Numbered from the stretch's first letter, positions 1 through 12,300 are shown. The stretch is 64,000 nucleotides of DNA from Lotus japonicus (GCF_012489685.1 NC_080044.1:64652732-64716731), one strand, 5' to 3'. Translations and numbers: made by a program. Notes: a model not told the origin generated them from the letters alone.

Positions 1-1345
1 GATAGAAAGAAGTGGGTTATAATAAGGGACAACAGTTTTCAAAAATAATTATTGGAACTAAACAAAATTAAAAAAATTAATTTTATTTTTCTTCATAGGG
101 TATTATAACCTAGAATCTATTTATATTTATAGAAAATATAAATATATTAACTTCCAAACAAATAAATGTTATAAAATTAACAAAAATCTGTTATGAATGG
201 GAGATAATTCACGTTAAGGAATGAGGGGGAATAAGTTATTAACTAATCATATATTGGTGATAGATGAATCATTTTAAATTGGGGGCATATTTAAAATGAA
301 TTAAATATAAAATTCTATTTTTTTTTGTTACTTCTGAAAACAGGATATAAAAATCTATATACTAACAAACAGGTTTTGTGTAACATGAAAAAAAAAAATG
401 GATACCATCTAAGTAGATCAAACCCTTATTTTTAAAAGGGATACGTATATGTTATATTTTCAAAAAAATACGTATGCTAATTTTAAAATAAGGGATATTT
501 CCAAAAAGATAGAAACAAATTAAGGAAGGAGGGGGGACTTAAGAAAAATAAATTTTATAATCGGAAATTAGGGAATTATATATAATGAAATACAAAAATT
601 AGAGTTAAATAATATTAAACACTGTTATTACTTAGAAATTTTGACCAATAAAAAAAGAGAAATCTATTAACTCAAATTCGTATTTTGGGTTGTTGAGTTG
701 TTATAGAAACTCAAAGTATTAAAATAATCCAATTTATCTTACATATGAATTCAATATCTCATAAACGAATTTCAATATTTCTAACTGAAATTGATATAAA
801 GTAAAATTATGTGCGTGATATCCAATTTTGAAAAAAATATTATTAAGTTGATAACATTCATGTGGAAGGAAGAAACAACATCTAATCTTTATTTGATTTG
901 ATAATTCTTTAACAATTAAAAATAGCATTTGTCCTCACTGATCACACAACGTTAGTTTTTATTGAAACATAGCTTCAAATTATGATTTAAATTGATAATA
1001 TCCTTAGCTGTTTGACAATATCAAAAGTAGATATTTTTTGCAATAATTTCATCGTTATACACAAAAAAAAAATAACTCGTATGAAAAATACTAATGAAAG
1101 GTAAATATAACAAATGCTAATTAATAGATCAACTTATGGAAAAAGGGAACATTGCATAAGATAAACGGTGTATCCGATCATCGGATGAAAAAGTCAAGTA
1201 CATCCCTTAGAGGGCAAAATTGAAAGGATCTTCAAAATGACAAACTACAAAATCATAATGAAAATTCGCATAACACCATCAATGGCTCATAGAGCCAACA
1301 AAAAACATCAAAAAACAAAACACTTTTGAATAGACATAAACTCTC
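1..1345. other. AT-rich intergenic stretch
   Basis: No coding exon, RNA gene or recognisable transposon end was seen on either strand. It is very AT-rich with homopolymer runs. It lies downstream of the RPA1-like gene, so it holds that gene's 3' untranslated region and polyadenylation region. It was also searched for later exons of NAA35, whose first exon lies at 5604-5724; none was found. Confidence 0.6.
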
Positions 1346-4300
1346 TCAAATTTTCTCTTTCTTGACCATCTTCAGAGGCTTCTTGTTGTTAGAAATAGGA
1401 TTTGCTTCAGGGCTAGGACGTTTAGCAGGAGGAGAATCATTGCTTTCCACATGAAGAGGTTTCTCAGAATTCACATTGTATGGTAGGGAAGCTTTGATGA
1501 TACCCTCCGTTTCAACATTAAGAGCTTTGTCCTGCAGTAAAAAAAATAAAAATTGGATAAGACACTTATATAATATTAAAGGGTGTAACTAAAATCTTAA
1601 TAAATTTCTCACATGAGATAACACAAACCTGAACATTCTTTTTAGAAGAAGCAGAAACGTTCTTTTTAGAAGCCACTGATTTCATTTTTTGTGGGACTTT
1701 GACCTCCTTATCATGAGCCTTCATTGGTGTAATATTAAACGTTAGAAGAAAGACAATATAATAAAAAATTAATAAGATTTAGATCCAACTCAAGAAACTA
1801 AAATTAGTAAAGGAAATTTCAGAACCAGATCATCGTGCTTAGTTGCTGAAAGCTCGGGATTTTCTAGGGGGGATGATCCATTAACACCACTAACTAATTT
1901 AGAAGAGGCTTCAATAGCAGCAGGTTCATTGATCAAGTTATATGGATCGCAGGCTGTAGAAGAACCACCGGGAGCACCATTCGAAGCCTTACAAACATCA
2001 AGACACTGTAATGGGAGAAGACAACACTATATTATATTAAGCAAATGTTCAAAAAATGCATTCAGAGTAAAACCAAATACGATTCTAACATCTTTTTTAG
2101 GTAGAATTTCTGCCTTTCCCTTGTTGGATTTCTTTTGGGTTTCGAACTGCATTTTCAGTTCAGAAACAGGAGCACCCACTATAGAACCTTCTCGACAACC
2201 TCTACTTATATCAGCAACAGGAGAATTGTTTGAAGAAAGCCCACCAGCAACATTAAAATCTTCATTAAGATCCTAATTTCATAAAAAAAGAAAATTAGAA
2301 AAAAGATCACAATAATGAAAGAAACAAAATCATAAAATCAGGTAAGATGTACAAAACCTTAGCAAAACTTGAAGAAGATCCTTGGCCAACACTCCCTGAG
2401 CTAGGAGTTGTTAAAAGCATATAGGGAGGAGAGCTTTCTAAGTGGGGATTTGCGTTCTTAAATTGGGAAATGACTTCAGGATCAGAACAAATTCTCTTCA
2501 CCTTATAAGATGGCTCAAACCATGTGTTGGAACTATTGTCAACTTCAATCTTGAATAAAAATGACTTATCAATCAAACTCATAATCTCCGACGGAACCTG
2601 AGAATCGCTAGGGTCCTGGAATTGAAAATATAATTTAGTTAGAGAAAAAATAACACAAATTTAATTGAAAAGTAGTGGATTTAGGTATATATGAAATAAC
2701 CTTATGGCATTTTTCAACCAATTCAGAACATGGCTTATTAAGAAGGTTGTTGGGCTCTTGATCAAATAAAACAAAGGTTGTCGAATCTTTAGCATCCATA
2801 ACCCTCAAACGAATTTTGTATTTAGGAATTGCAGTAACAACATGGCGAACACAGGCTTCACAAAAGTACATGTCCTCAGCTGGGTACACCTTTTTGTTAC
2901 ACTTGCAAGCAGGGTAATACCAACTGTTGTCATCAGGAATGAATTTAACAGTGGCAAACACAACACAAACAGATTTCTGATGAAAAGAAATTAGAAAAAG
3001 TTAGGGAAATGGAAAAAACATTATAAAAAAAAAACCAAACCAATAAATAAAAACAAAATAAAATAAACAAACCTCAGCCAAATCTTTAATCTGCTCAATG
3101 GTTTTCCCTTCATTTTGTTTTAGAAAATCCTCTGCTGGAGATAGTTTTGCCGAATCCTGAAGCTGGCAAATGACTTTAGCAGCAGGGCCATTAGTCTCAA
3201 AAAACCTTTCTCGAATTGGACCAGCTTCATCAATAGCAGGATTAAAAAGAATTTGGGTTGCCCCATACACGTTTTGAATGCTAGGCCTCCCTGTGAATTA
3301 CAAAAAAAAGGAAGTTAGAATCTAAGGACGCCATACAAATTTAATTAAGGAGAATGATTTACAAAAGAACAAACAAACAAAAAACAAAAAAAAACCTTTA
3401 AACGGTTTTATCTTCGCAAATTGGACAACAACTACAGCGTTCGTCATATCCCCAGAAGCCAATTGCCCAACAATTTCATCCACATATTTTCCAAAAAAAG
3501 CTGCCTCGACACGAACTCTAATCAAAAGAGAAAAACTCAAATCAATAAACGCCACATAAGATAATTGAATCAAAATTATGGTACAAAATTACATATACCC
3601 TTCCTGTTCAATTTCTAGTGTGATCCTTTTTTGCACTTTACCATGCTTCTCAAACTCCTGCTCACCAGAGGAGCCAGTCAAGATACCTATGACATCTGGA
3701 AAAAATAAAACTTTTAGAGGACCATAACAACGTTTATATAATGTAAAAGAAAAACAAAATAAAACATAATAACAACAAAATCACAACGATTCTACAAATA
3801 AATATATTAACAGAAAAAACAAAAATTGAAATAACAAAAAAATAACGTATAAAGATAACAAAAAAGAGCAACAATCAAATTAAGGGGAGAATAATTTATA
3901 GATTGAAAGAAGAATGAATAAAAAAATAAACAGATAAAATCTACCTATGAGGAAGGATGTGTCAGGATCCTTGAAGACAACATCAGATAGAGGCATGAAG
4001 GTAAAAGGTTTTCCTGTGATGGGGGTGTTAACCATAAGCCTAACACTGGTATGCATTTGAAAATTAACCTTGTATGGATGAGAGGTCGTCCTGAAATCAC
4101 CGCCGTTCTCACAAACACCAAAAAATGATATCTGGTATACACGGCCCTCAAACAACTGATTCTTGAATCGGTAGACTAAAGTACGCCGGATTGAAGCATG
4201 TATTTTGCAGCCCTACATAAAAACAAAAAAGGACGTTAAAAAAATATTCTCAAAACATAAACCCATAAACATTGAGGAATATAGGGTAAAAATGAAACCT

Positions 4301-4448
4301 TGGAGTCCATCAAAACCATCTCCAACGATGAAGGGAGCTTAGATCCAGAGTAGCTAGGAGTAAACCACAACCTTACAACCTTCACAACAATGGCCCAAGT
4401 TTCTTTGGAAGCATCAATCTTGGACACATCATCAACTCTGAGAGACAT
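1346..4448 (-). CDS. replication protein A 70 kDa DNA-binding subunit-like protein
   Basis: Eleven exons read from high to low coordinate: 4448-4299, 4212-3945, 3695-3599, 3517-3396, 3290-3073, 2976-2701, 2615-2358, 2272-2090, 2005-1826, 1718-1629 and 1531-1346. All junctions are GT-AG and the joined frame is open for 675 residues. The protein has the series of OB-fold single-strand DNA-binding domains of plant RPA1. A C4 zinc ribbon in exon 6 (Cys309, Cys311, Cys324, Cys327) marks the C-terminal DBD-C domain. The N-terminal protein-interaction OB fold of canonical RPA1 is missing: the protein opens in the DBD-A-like region (MSLRVDDVSKIDASKETW). A low-complexity tail of about 290 residues ends in basic clusters that look like a nuclear localisation signal. 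Family knowledge: RPA1 binds ssDNA in replication and repair; short RPA1-like genes are numerous in some plants and resemble those carried by Helitrons. No frameshift or stop is seen, so it may be functional. Confidence 0.88.
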
Positions 4449-5025
4449 CTTAAGAGGGAATGAAGAACAAATTATGAAGAGGAAAAACACTTAATTCAGA
4501 AGGGATTGTGGATGAGGGCATCACAACACAACTACTTATATAGAAGACTCTACATGGGTTGAAACCTTTGAATTTTCATTTCAAAATAAGAATTGGAAAC
4601 AACAAAATGAGGGGGGATGAACAAACAATTATTGGGCACATATAGAGAAAATCAAAACACAAAGTCCCAATATTCATTAAAGGGGCGTGAACAAAAAATC
4701 AAGGAATGGAGAATGGAATGTTGAGCCAATAAATGGAACATGATGAATTTGATATATATTGGGTTAATAAGGAATTCTCATTCTGTGTATAAACGTGAAG
4801 ACATAATGGGTGAAAGAGAATAAAAGAAAGGAGATAAAATAGATGAATTTAAAATTAAATATTCTTTATTTTAATTACTTAGTGGGCGGTTTATATAATA
4901 CATAGGGAATGTAGAAATACAAATAAAGGAGGTTGAATAATTAAATCATTTTCGAATCTAAATGAAAAAGGGACCGGATTCATAAAAGGGAGGATAAAGA
5001 GAGATAAAATCAATGAAGATTAATG
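4449..5025 (-). promoter_or_regulatory. upstream region of the RPA1-like gene
   Basis: AT-rich 5' flank of the RPA1-like gene, with the start codon at 4448-4446. No later NAA35 exon was found here although it lies directly downstream of the NAA35 first exon. No specific promoter motif is strong enough to call. Confidence 0.35.
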
Positions 5026-5033
5026 TTAATTGT

Positions 5034-5245
5034 TTTTTTTTTTTTTTGATAAGCCAATGAAATTATATTGAAAGAAGTACAAGGGGTACTTCAACCCAAT
5101 ACAATAAAGAGAGGGAAGGAAAGAGACAAAAAAAACAAAGACGCTAAATGTAAAAGCTGATACAAAACGATCACCAGAAAAACACCTACTAACAAAGTAC
5201 CCCACCTCAAGCCCACCCCTTCCTAAGGGACGAGTACATTGAAAT
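5034..5245 (-). mobile_element. 5'-truncated LINE 3' end
   Basis: Read on the minus strand, this piece ends in the typical plant L1 tail: a run about a short CCCCTTGTAC-type motif, then ATTGGCTTATC and a poly(A) tract (poly(T) at 5033-5047 on the plus strand). An 8-bp repeat, TTAATTGT, flanks it at 5026-5033 and 5246-5253 and looks like a target-site duplication. Only about 210 bp of the element is present, as expected for a 5'-truncated LINE insertion. It sits in what would be intron 1 of NAA35. Confidence 0.6.
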
Positions 5246-5603
5246 TTAATTGTACATTGAAATTTGACCAACAATAAACACTCAATGATTCTATGCTTAT
5301 GCCAAGATAATGGGGGAGACCAACTTAATGGAGATAGTGGAAGAAGAAGGAAAATGAAGGTTGGAGGAATAAAAATGAATATAATATTCATGGAGGGACA
5401 CGTGTCACGTTGAGATGCAAAGAGGAGGGAATAAAATATTGCAAAAGTAGTATTTGCATTTGAGTAATGGTAAATTGCAGCAATGGAGAATGATAGCAAG
5501 CAAGGGAAATGAAATTGAAAACCCTTGGGTTCAGTTGAGTTAAGCTGAGAATGATAACGATGTGAAATTGCATGGAGAAGATGAGAGAAGAGAGGGAAAG
5601 GAC

Positions 5604-5724
5604 CTTGGCAAGCGGATTGGAGAAGCGGCGATACATCGGCCCAGACGGAGTTGTCGCCGGAGGGAATGGAGGCGGTTGGAGGAACGTTGGCGGATGCATC
5701 ATCATCGGTGCGATCGTGAGCCAT
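5604..5724 (-). CDS. NAA35: NAA35 (NatC auxiliary subunit) first coding exon, orphan
   Basis: The start codon at 5724-5722 opens a 40-residue exon beginning MAHDRTDDDASANVPP and containing SGDNSVWADVSPLLQSACQ. This matches my recollection of the conserved N-terminus of the N-alpha-acetyltransferase 35 (MAK10) subunit of NatC, which helps anchor the complex that acetylates nascent proteins. The exon ends with a consensus donor (AAG then GT at 5603-5602) in the phase the family uses, leaving one base of the next codon. The following exon, which should carry the conserved ELIHG and MDPKMDSG segments, was not found between this exon and coordinate 1. Either the rest lies outside the window, with the RPA1-like gene nested in a very long intron 1, or this is a detached 5' fragment. 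Open frame below 5604 is intron and LINE sequence. Confidence 0.6.
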
Positions 5725-6089
5725 GAGACGACCCTTTCGTTCAGCGTTGGCTGGTTGACAGTGACAGTCGCAGTCGCAGGCAGCAGGTATTTATGTATGC
5801 TGTGGTTTTAGTTAGTGGTTTGAGTTGGAATTGGAATCCCTCTCTCTCTGCTTCGTTGGGTTTCGCATAGATACATCATACATCACATAACAATGTAACA
5901 TGATGCATTCCATTTTTCTTAAAACCAATTATTTCCTAAAGGCAATTACTATATTAAAAAAATCTTAATTGCAATGTAGTGTTTGAATGATTTTGATACC
6001 TTTAATTATTTTTTCTCATATTTAGTTCTCACATTTTTTGATGTAAAACCACCGGTGCATTAAAATAATAACAAAGAATCTATAGAAAG

Positions 6090-6560
6090 TGCATGCTCAA
6101 TACTAGAAGAATGATCATTCCACCACAAATTTGAAGGGAATTTGCTAGCTAAAGAAGCAAAAATATGAGGCTATGAGCAAAATTGTTTGATAGTCACTTA
6201 ACATGTGAGAACTTAGCTACCAAAAACTTGGTTAGACTTCTGCAATAGGGCAAGTAGCACACTCTAAAACCCTGATAACTACCGTAGTGGTCGAATTTGC
6301 CTTGAAAATAACATTCTCTACCTCAAGGATAAGTATGTAACTCATACCTCATCTTAGAGCTAAAATGTATGCAACTAGAGGGCCTTGCCTATATCTTTGA
6401 AGATGTAACGCATCAACCGACATTTCAGCCTTATGAGACCTGATAATTAATTTAAAACCAGTTGAATCTGTCCCGGTCTATCCAGCGTTGACGTTCACCT
6501 TGATCACGTTCTAAGGAGGTGGCTGCCACGAAATATCATTCTCACTTACACCTAAGGGTT
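6090..6560 (-). pseudogene. decayed LINE-type RNase H domain (RVT_3-like)
   Basis: On the minus strand the segment opens with WQPPPW and VNVNAGWTG, the start of the RNase H-like domain at the C-terminus of many plant non-LTR retrotransposon proteins, followed by GIVVRSHKAEM. Further on, in other frames, come an AHSL segment and a piece resembling FPSNLWWND, the usual end of this domain. Several stops and frameshifts separate these blocks, so nothing here is translatable as a whole. It is read as an old, inactive LINE fragment. Confidence 0.5.
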
Positions 6561-6589
6561 TTAGGTGGCTGACACTAATATCACATGTA

Positions 6590-6745
6590 GGTATGTAACT
6601 ATTCACACATTCAACCAATCAGATTTCAAAATATATGAGAAATATATATTTTTATTTAATTTAATTAGTTGACCCGACACATCCTTAAAATCTGATTGGT
6701 TGAACGGTGTAAAAAAACTTTACACAATCTATGCATCATCCTTTT
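6590..6745. mobile_element. degenerate MITE, same family as the one near 63.3 kb
   Basis: The inner parts of two inverted arms are present: CCAATCAGATTTCAAA near 6615 and its complement form AATCTGATTGGTTGA near 6690, then a run ending AAAAAACTTTACAC near 6725. The same arms occur in the better-preserved element at about 63228-63418. The left outer arm here is degraded. Confidence 0.45.
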
Positions 6746-7221
6746 TCTCTGTTATTCTATGCTAATAACTTAAATTTTCTTAATCCTAAAATTAAATTGA
6801 TATGAAGTAAATAATTAAACTATTGGAGATTATTTTCCTCTTGTAATAAAAAAAAAGAGATTGAGATCAATTGAATAAAAAAAAAAATTTGAATCACATA
6901 ATTAAAAAAACTTTACACCGCATCATTCTTAACAATTTTTTTCTAATTAAAACTAAACTAACAGATCAAATGAATTCATCAATTCAATCACATGATCATC
7001 TGCTTTCCTATGGTAACCAAAAAAAAAAAAATCACATGAACATCTTTCTTCCCCTGGCATCTCATCCACCTCCTTTACATTGTATCAAAACAGAAAATTT
7101 TGCAGGACTTGTTTTGTAACTTGTAGGTGTGTATCATTTGACATTCACTTTCCTGTAAAAATATCCTTAATATATCATTTGGCAATAGCCATTTCTCTGC
7201 TGCAGCTCCCTCTACAGCACC
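6746..7221 (+). promoter_or_regulatory. 5' flank of the PPR gene
   Basis: AT-rich upstream region with A-runs. No mobile element or gene was recognised. A short pyrimidine-rich stretch (CTGCAGCTCCCTC) lies just before the PPR start codon. No TATA box can be assigned with confidence. Confidence 0.3.
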
Positions 7222-9069
7222 ATGAAGTCTATGACCAGCATTGCAAAGCACCCCACCATTGCACTGCTAAAATCACACACCACACCCCAACAACTGAAGC
7301 AAATACACTCCCAGTTGGTTGTTAATGGCATCCTCAACCACCCTCATTTCCATGGCCAATTCGTTGCCACCATAGCCTTACAAAACGAAGCCAACCTTCA
7401 CTATGCCAACCAGGTCCTCCACCACCAATGTCACACCCCTAACCTCTTCACCCTCAACTCCATGATCAGGGCCTACTCCAAAAGCTCCACTCCACACAAA
7501 AGCTTCAGTTTCTACACTCAAATTCTCCACTCCCCCAACAACCTATCCCCTGACAACTACACCTTCAACTTCCTGGTTCGCTCTTGTGCACAGCTTCAGC
7601 TGCGGGAAACTGCTTTGTCTGTTCATGGTGCTCTCATAAAGCACGGGTTTGAGCATGACCCACATGTGCAAACTGGATTGATTTTCATGTATGCTGAATT
7701 GGGTTGTCTCAGTTCATGCCATGGAGTGTTTGAAAGTGTTTCTGAGTCAGATTTGGTTTGCCAAACTGCCATGTTACACGCTTGTGCTAAATGTGGTGAT
7801 ATTGACTCTGCAAGGAAGATGTTCGACGAAATGCCTCAGCGAGATCATATTGTGTGGAATGCGATGATTGCAGGGTATGCACATTGGGGAAGGTCAAGGG
7901 ATGCTTTGAATTTGTTCCATTTGATGCAAATGGAGGGTGTTAAACTTAATGAGGTGTCCATGGTTTTGATCTTGTCTGCGTGCAGCCATATGGGGGCGTT
8001 GGATCAGGGAAGATGGGCTCATGCGTATGTGGAGAGGTACAAATTTAGGATGACGGTGACGCTAGGAACTGCGATAATCGACATGTATGCGAAATGTGGG
8101 AACATTGATAAGGCCATGGATGTTTTTTGGGGAATGAAGGAAAAGAATGTTTACACTTGGAGTAGTGTCATTGGTGGGTTGGCACTGAATGGTCTTGGCA
8201 GGGAGAGTCTAGATCTTTTTTCCCTTATGAAACAAGATGGAGTTCAGCCAAACGAAGTGACCTTCATTTCTGTTCTAAGAGGGTGCTGTGTAGTTGGACT
8301 GGTGGAGGAAGGCCAAAAGCATTTTGATTCCATGAGGAATTTGTATGGGATTGACCCTCAACTTGAGCATTATGGCTTAATGGTTGATTTGTTTGGTCGA
8401 GCAGGGCGTGTTGAGGATGCTTTAAACTTCATCAATAGCATGCCTATGAAACCTCATGTTGGTGCATGGAGTGCTTTGCTTCATGCTTGTAGAAAGTATA
8501 AAAACAGGGAACTGGGTGAGCTTGCACTGAAAAGGATAGTGGAATTAGAGGACAAGAATGATGGTGCTTATGTTCTTTTATCTAATATATATGCTGATTA
8601 TAAGAATTGGGAAAAGGTTAGTAGTTTGCGGCAGACCATGAAAGCTAAAGGAGTGAAGAAACTCCCCGGTTGCAGTGTCATAGAAGTTGATGGTGAAGTT
8701 CACGAGTTCATTGTTGGGGACAAGTCTCACCCAAGATATGATGAGATTGAATTAAAACTAGAAGAGATCTATAGGAGTCTTAGATTGGCAGGGTATGTAC
8801 CTAACACAAACCCTGTGCTTTTTGATATAGAGGAAGAGGAGAAAGAGGGTGCTGTGGGTAAACATAGTGAGAAAGTAGCAATTGCCTTTGGTTTAATTAG
8901 TTCGAAAGTTGTTCCCATTAGGGTTGTTATGAACCTAAGAATTTGCTGGGATTGCCATGATGTGGCAAAACTGGTGTCCAAATTTTTTAACAGACAAATT
9001 ATTATCCGAGACCGAAACAGGTTTCATCATTTTAAGGACGGCGAATGCTCCTGTAAAGATTATTGGTAA
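7222..9069 (+). CDS. pentatricopeptide repeat protein, PLS-DYW class
   Basis: An intronless gene of 615 residues, probably the counterpart of Arabidopsis At5g40405 (judged from remembered sequence). A short N-terminal region containing QLKQIHSQL is followed by tandem PLS-type PPR motifs such as VWNAMIAGYAHWG and TWSSVIGGLALNG, then E/E+ motifs and a C-terminal DYW domain from about residue 500. The cytidine-deaminase signature is complete: HSEK at 548-551 (HxE) and CWDC at 575-578, with the second zinc site in HHFKDGECSC and the terminal tripeptide DYW. Such proteins bind organelle RNA one base per repeat and edit C to U in mitochondria or chloroplasts. The RNA target cannot be told from the sequence alone. 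The first in-frame ATG (7222) gives the N-terminus expected for the family. No frame defect is seen. Confidence 0.95.
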   Translation: MKSMTSIAKHPTIALLKSHTTPQQLKQIHSQLVVNGILNHPHFHGQFVATIALQNEANLHYANQVLHHQCHTPNLFTLNSMIRAYSKSSTPHKSFSFYTQILHSPNNLSPDNYTFNFLVRSCAQLQLRETALSVHGALIKHGFEHDPHVQTGLIFMYAELGCLSSCHGVFESVSESDLVCQTAMLHACAKCGDIDSARKMFDEMPQRDHIVWNAMIAGYAHWGRSRDALNLFHLMQMEGVKLNEVSMVLILSACSHMGALDQGRWAHAYVERYKFRMTVTLGTAIIDMYAKCGNIDKAMDVFWGMKEKNVYTWSSVIGGLALNGLGRESLDLFSLMKQDGVQPNEVTFISVLRGCCVVGLVEEGQKHFDSMRNLYGIDPQLEHYGLMVDLFGRAGRVEDALNFINSMPMKPHVGAWSALLHACRKYKNRELGELALKRIVELEDKNDGAYVLLSNIYADYKNWEKVSSLRQTMKAKGVKKLPGCSVIEVDGEVHEFIVGDKSHPRYDEIELKLEEIYRSLRLAGYVPNTNPVLFDIEEEEKEGAVGKHSEKVAIAFGLISSKVVPIRVVMNLRICWDCHDVAKLVSKFFNRQIIIRDRNRFHHFKDGECSCKDYW

Positions 9070-9341
9070 TGAATCAAAATTAGAATTACCAATGATTTCA
9101 CCCCTCAAAAAAATATAGGATAATTTTTTGCTCATACTCCATTAGAAGTGTTGGAAGAAAGATAGAAAGAAAAATGCGACAAAATAAAAGATGTGATGAG
9201 TGATATGATTGAAAGAGAAGAGAGATACATATAAAGTGAAGTGTAAATGAAGTTCGAGTGTATGTAAATCACAACTCTTTAAGTTTATTGCCAGTATACT
9301 ATGTACACTGCACATTTGGTGCTTGATCAAATTACCAAACA

Positions 9342-12300
9342 TCACTGGGGTATCCTGATATTGAGCCTTCTAAGCCATATAGAATGCAGAATCATATGAA
9401 CCACATCAAACGGTTTAGCCGGTCGATTCAGCACAAAATGCCTTTGAACCTTCATCACCCTCCTCTGCAATTTCAAGTACTTAGCAAGCGTAACACTCTT
9501 CAGTATCATCTTGATTTCACCTATCCTCTCTGACGGAATGTGCAGTGAAAACTTGCTCCAATCAAGAACATCACTAAAGGGAAGTTGATAGTAATCCGAA
9601 ACAATCACAGGAACACACCCTGCATTGATGGATTCAACTATTCTTGGACTCGCCACTTCATATCCACTCGGGCACAAGCAGAACTTGCTTTGCGCCATGA
9701 GCGCGTGGTAATCGAGGCCTTTGGGGAGATACTCGTGCACTTGGACTTCTTCATCTTTGTCCTTCCAGTGGTTGAGAAGGGTCTCTCTGATTTTGCCATG
9801 AGATCCTCCTGCGAAGAAAGCGAGTATGGGACGATGATTTGGGTCTAATTGGCTAGGAATTGGTGAACTCAATTGATAACCTTGCAGGTTGATTTCAGGC
9901 ATTGGCACGTCTCTTTTGGGGTCGAATCCTTCGGACGTGTTTGCATTGCATAAGACTCTTATTATGTTCTTGAAAAGCTCTTTGCCCGAACTCTCTCTTG
10001 AGATATCTGGTGCCTGCAACAAATGAGTCACACACATAAACATATAACCACAATTTTTATCATTGAAATTGAATATAAGAACAAGTTTAGTATAGTACTA
10101 TTTGTTATATTTTTGCCCTTAGACACATTTTTTTTTATATGTGGACCATTTGTGGTGTCAGGACATCCATTTTTGTGGCGGTTTTACACCTCCATAAAGC
10201 GGAAAACTTAAATAAAAAAAACAATAAAACTTGTTTTGTGGCGATCTAAAATCGTTACTGTTACAAAACAAGGGGTTATGCGTGTTTTTCACTATGTAGT
10301 GGTTTACCAATCATTTTTTGTTTTTTCTAGTTTAGTCATGATTCAAATGCGTACAAATTTATCTACATGTAATGCTAATGGATCAAGATCTTCTATTCTC
10401 TAAATGTTGTCTCAATTTCATCTTTCACTAATTAAATTTTGTCATGTCAATTAAAAAATATCCGAGTGAGACAATTTCAAATGTTAACATTTTATTAATG
10501 AGACAAAGAAAGAAATACAGTTTGGTTACAAAAGATTGCAATCATATGCAAATGATTTTAACCAAAATGCTATTGTTGCATATAGGTTTGTCAAAATGGA
10601 CTCCAACTCCTGAGCCAGTTTGGCGTAACCCACTATTTTTAGGTTGGGTTGGAAAAATATATGCTCATATTTAGGTGTGTGTTTGGCTCATCAGCTTACT
10701 TAACTCAATGGGCTAAATAGGTTGAAATCGAAGTAAGTTGAGCTAGCTCGTTTTTGTAATATAAATCGATTTTTTATAAATGAAACATTATTTTTTACAC
10801 ACTTTATGGTACATAGAAAAAAAAGTCTTCACCCTTTTTTTTTAACACTACTTCTTATATTTTTTGAGTTTTTTTTTTATCATTTTTTAAATAAAAGCGA
10901 GTTAGTTAATCTAACACACTGGCTCGTGGTAGGTTGAATCGGATTATGATTTTAGAGGCTCAATTCGTGGTGAGTACGAGTGGAGCTCTACTAACTTTTT
11001 TTTTTTAGTGCACAACTTATACATGCATTATTGTTAAATGTTAGAATACTTGAGGTCTATGTATAATGGCAATTGTTACCCAGTCATGACAAGAGGCTAT
11101 GAAATGATCTGCTCCTCTGCTCCTATTCCAGTAAGGGTACTTCCGAGCTATGATGCTTGTATAGTCAATTGTGACTCTCATGAGTTGAGCCCTAGAGTAT
11201 GTGGTGAGAGGCTGGTACAGGTACTTCACAATACGAGCCACACTCAAGGGTAGCATGAAGACATGGGCCTCATCTGGATGCCGGGCCGAAAATGGGCTCA
11301 ATGTGTTGTCAATTTCACCCATGAAGTGTCCCTCAATGCCATAGATTGACCTCAAAGGCCAATCATGAACCAAAGGTGGTTCACCTTCTTTGTAAGTCCA
11401 CACTTTGAATCTCTTCATCATCTCTATGTGACTTCTGAACAATTTTCAAAATGTTACACTGATGAGATATATGAAAACCTACTTTTAACAACACATGTTC
11501 ACTAATTAAATTTACATGAATGCAGATTCTATACTTAGAAATTTGCACATGCAGGATTTATCTTTGGTTACCTTTATAGTTAAGTTATAAGTCACCAACT
11601 TTTGTGAAAAAGTTCAGATTGGCGTAAGATAGCAAAAGTTACTTAACTGATGAAAAGCATAAGCGTTTCTGTAAATGCATCCTCTAGGAACGAAAAACTC
11701 TTCCTTATCATGATCATCTGATTTTGTGTAGTTCTGTCTTCGTATTGCTCTGCGAATAGTCACTCTTGCTTCAGCTAATCCTTCTTCAAGTCTCACTAAT
11801 AATTTGCTCTTCCCTTTCTGCTGCCATACAATTGATTATATATAGAAACAGAAAATTTAAAACAAAGGAAACACTACTTTTTTTTTCATCAATAACAAGA
11901 TATAAATATAGATGTGTTATCATATCATATAGTAAATTTAATTTGACTATTGAATATATTTATGAATGGGAAAAGTTAATACAGGCACATGATATTTTAA
12001 TGTTTAAGTTGTCTCATTGATTAACTTCTAATCTTATTGTTAAGACTTAAGATTCAATGATTTATTGCTCTTAATTATTTTCACATTAGAGGACATTACT
12101 CATATATAAAAAATGTTGCTTGTACATATTTCACATTAAAAATCACTATGTACACATATCACTATTAATATCTAATTAACTTTGAAAGGAAAATAAAAGT
12201 GGAGAAGACGTACTTTGGTGTTGTTAGTAACACGGGATGCATTAGTAGGAGAGGAGTACAAGGGATGCACCATGTGTTGTGCCGCCACAACAGGAGGAGC

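Noticed and set aside
1929..2276. A 115-residue plus-strand open frame over the RPA1-like gene
   Set aside because: It is antisense to two RPA1-like exons with good splice sites and has no features of its own.
5026..5724. A 232-residue open frame on the minus strand starting MAHDRTDDD
   Set aside because: Only the first 40 residues look like a real exon (NAA35). The rest runs through the donor site into intron and LINE sequence.
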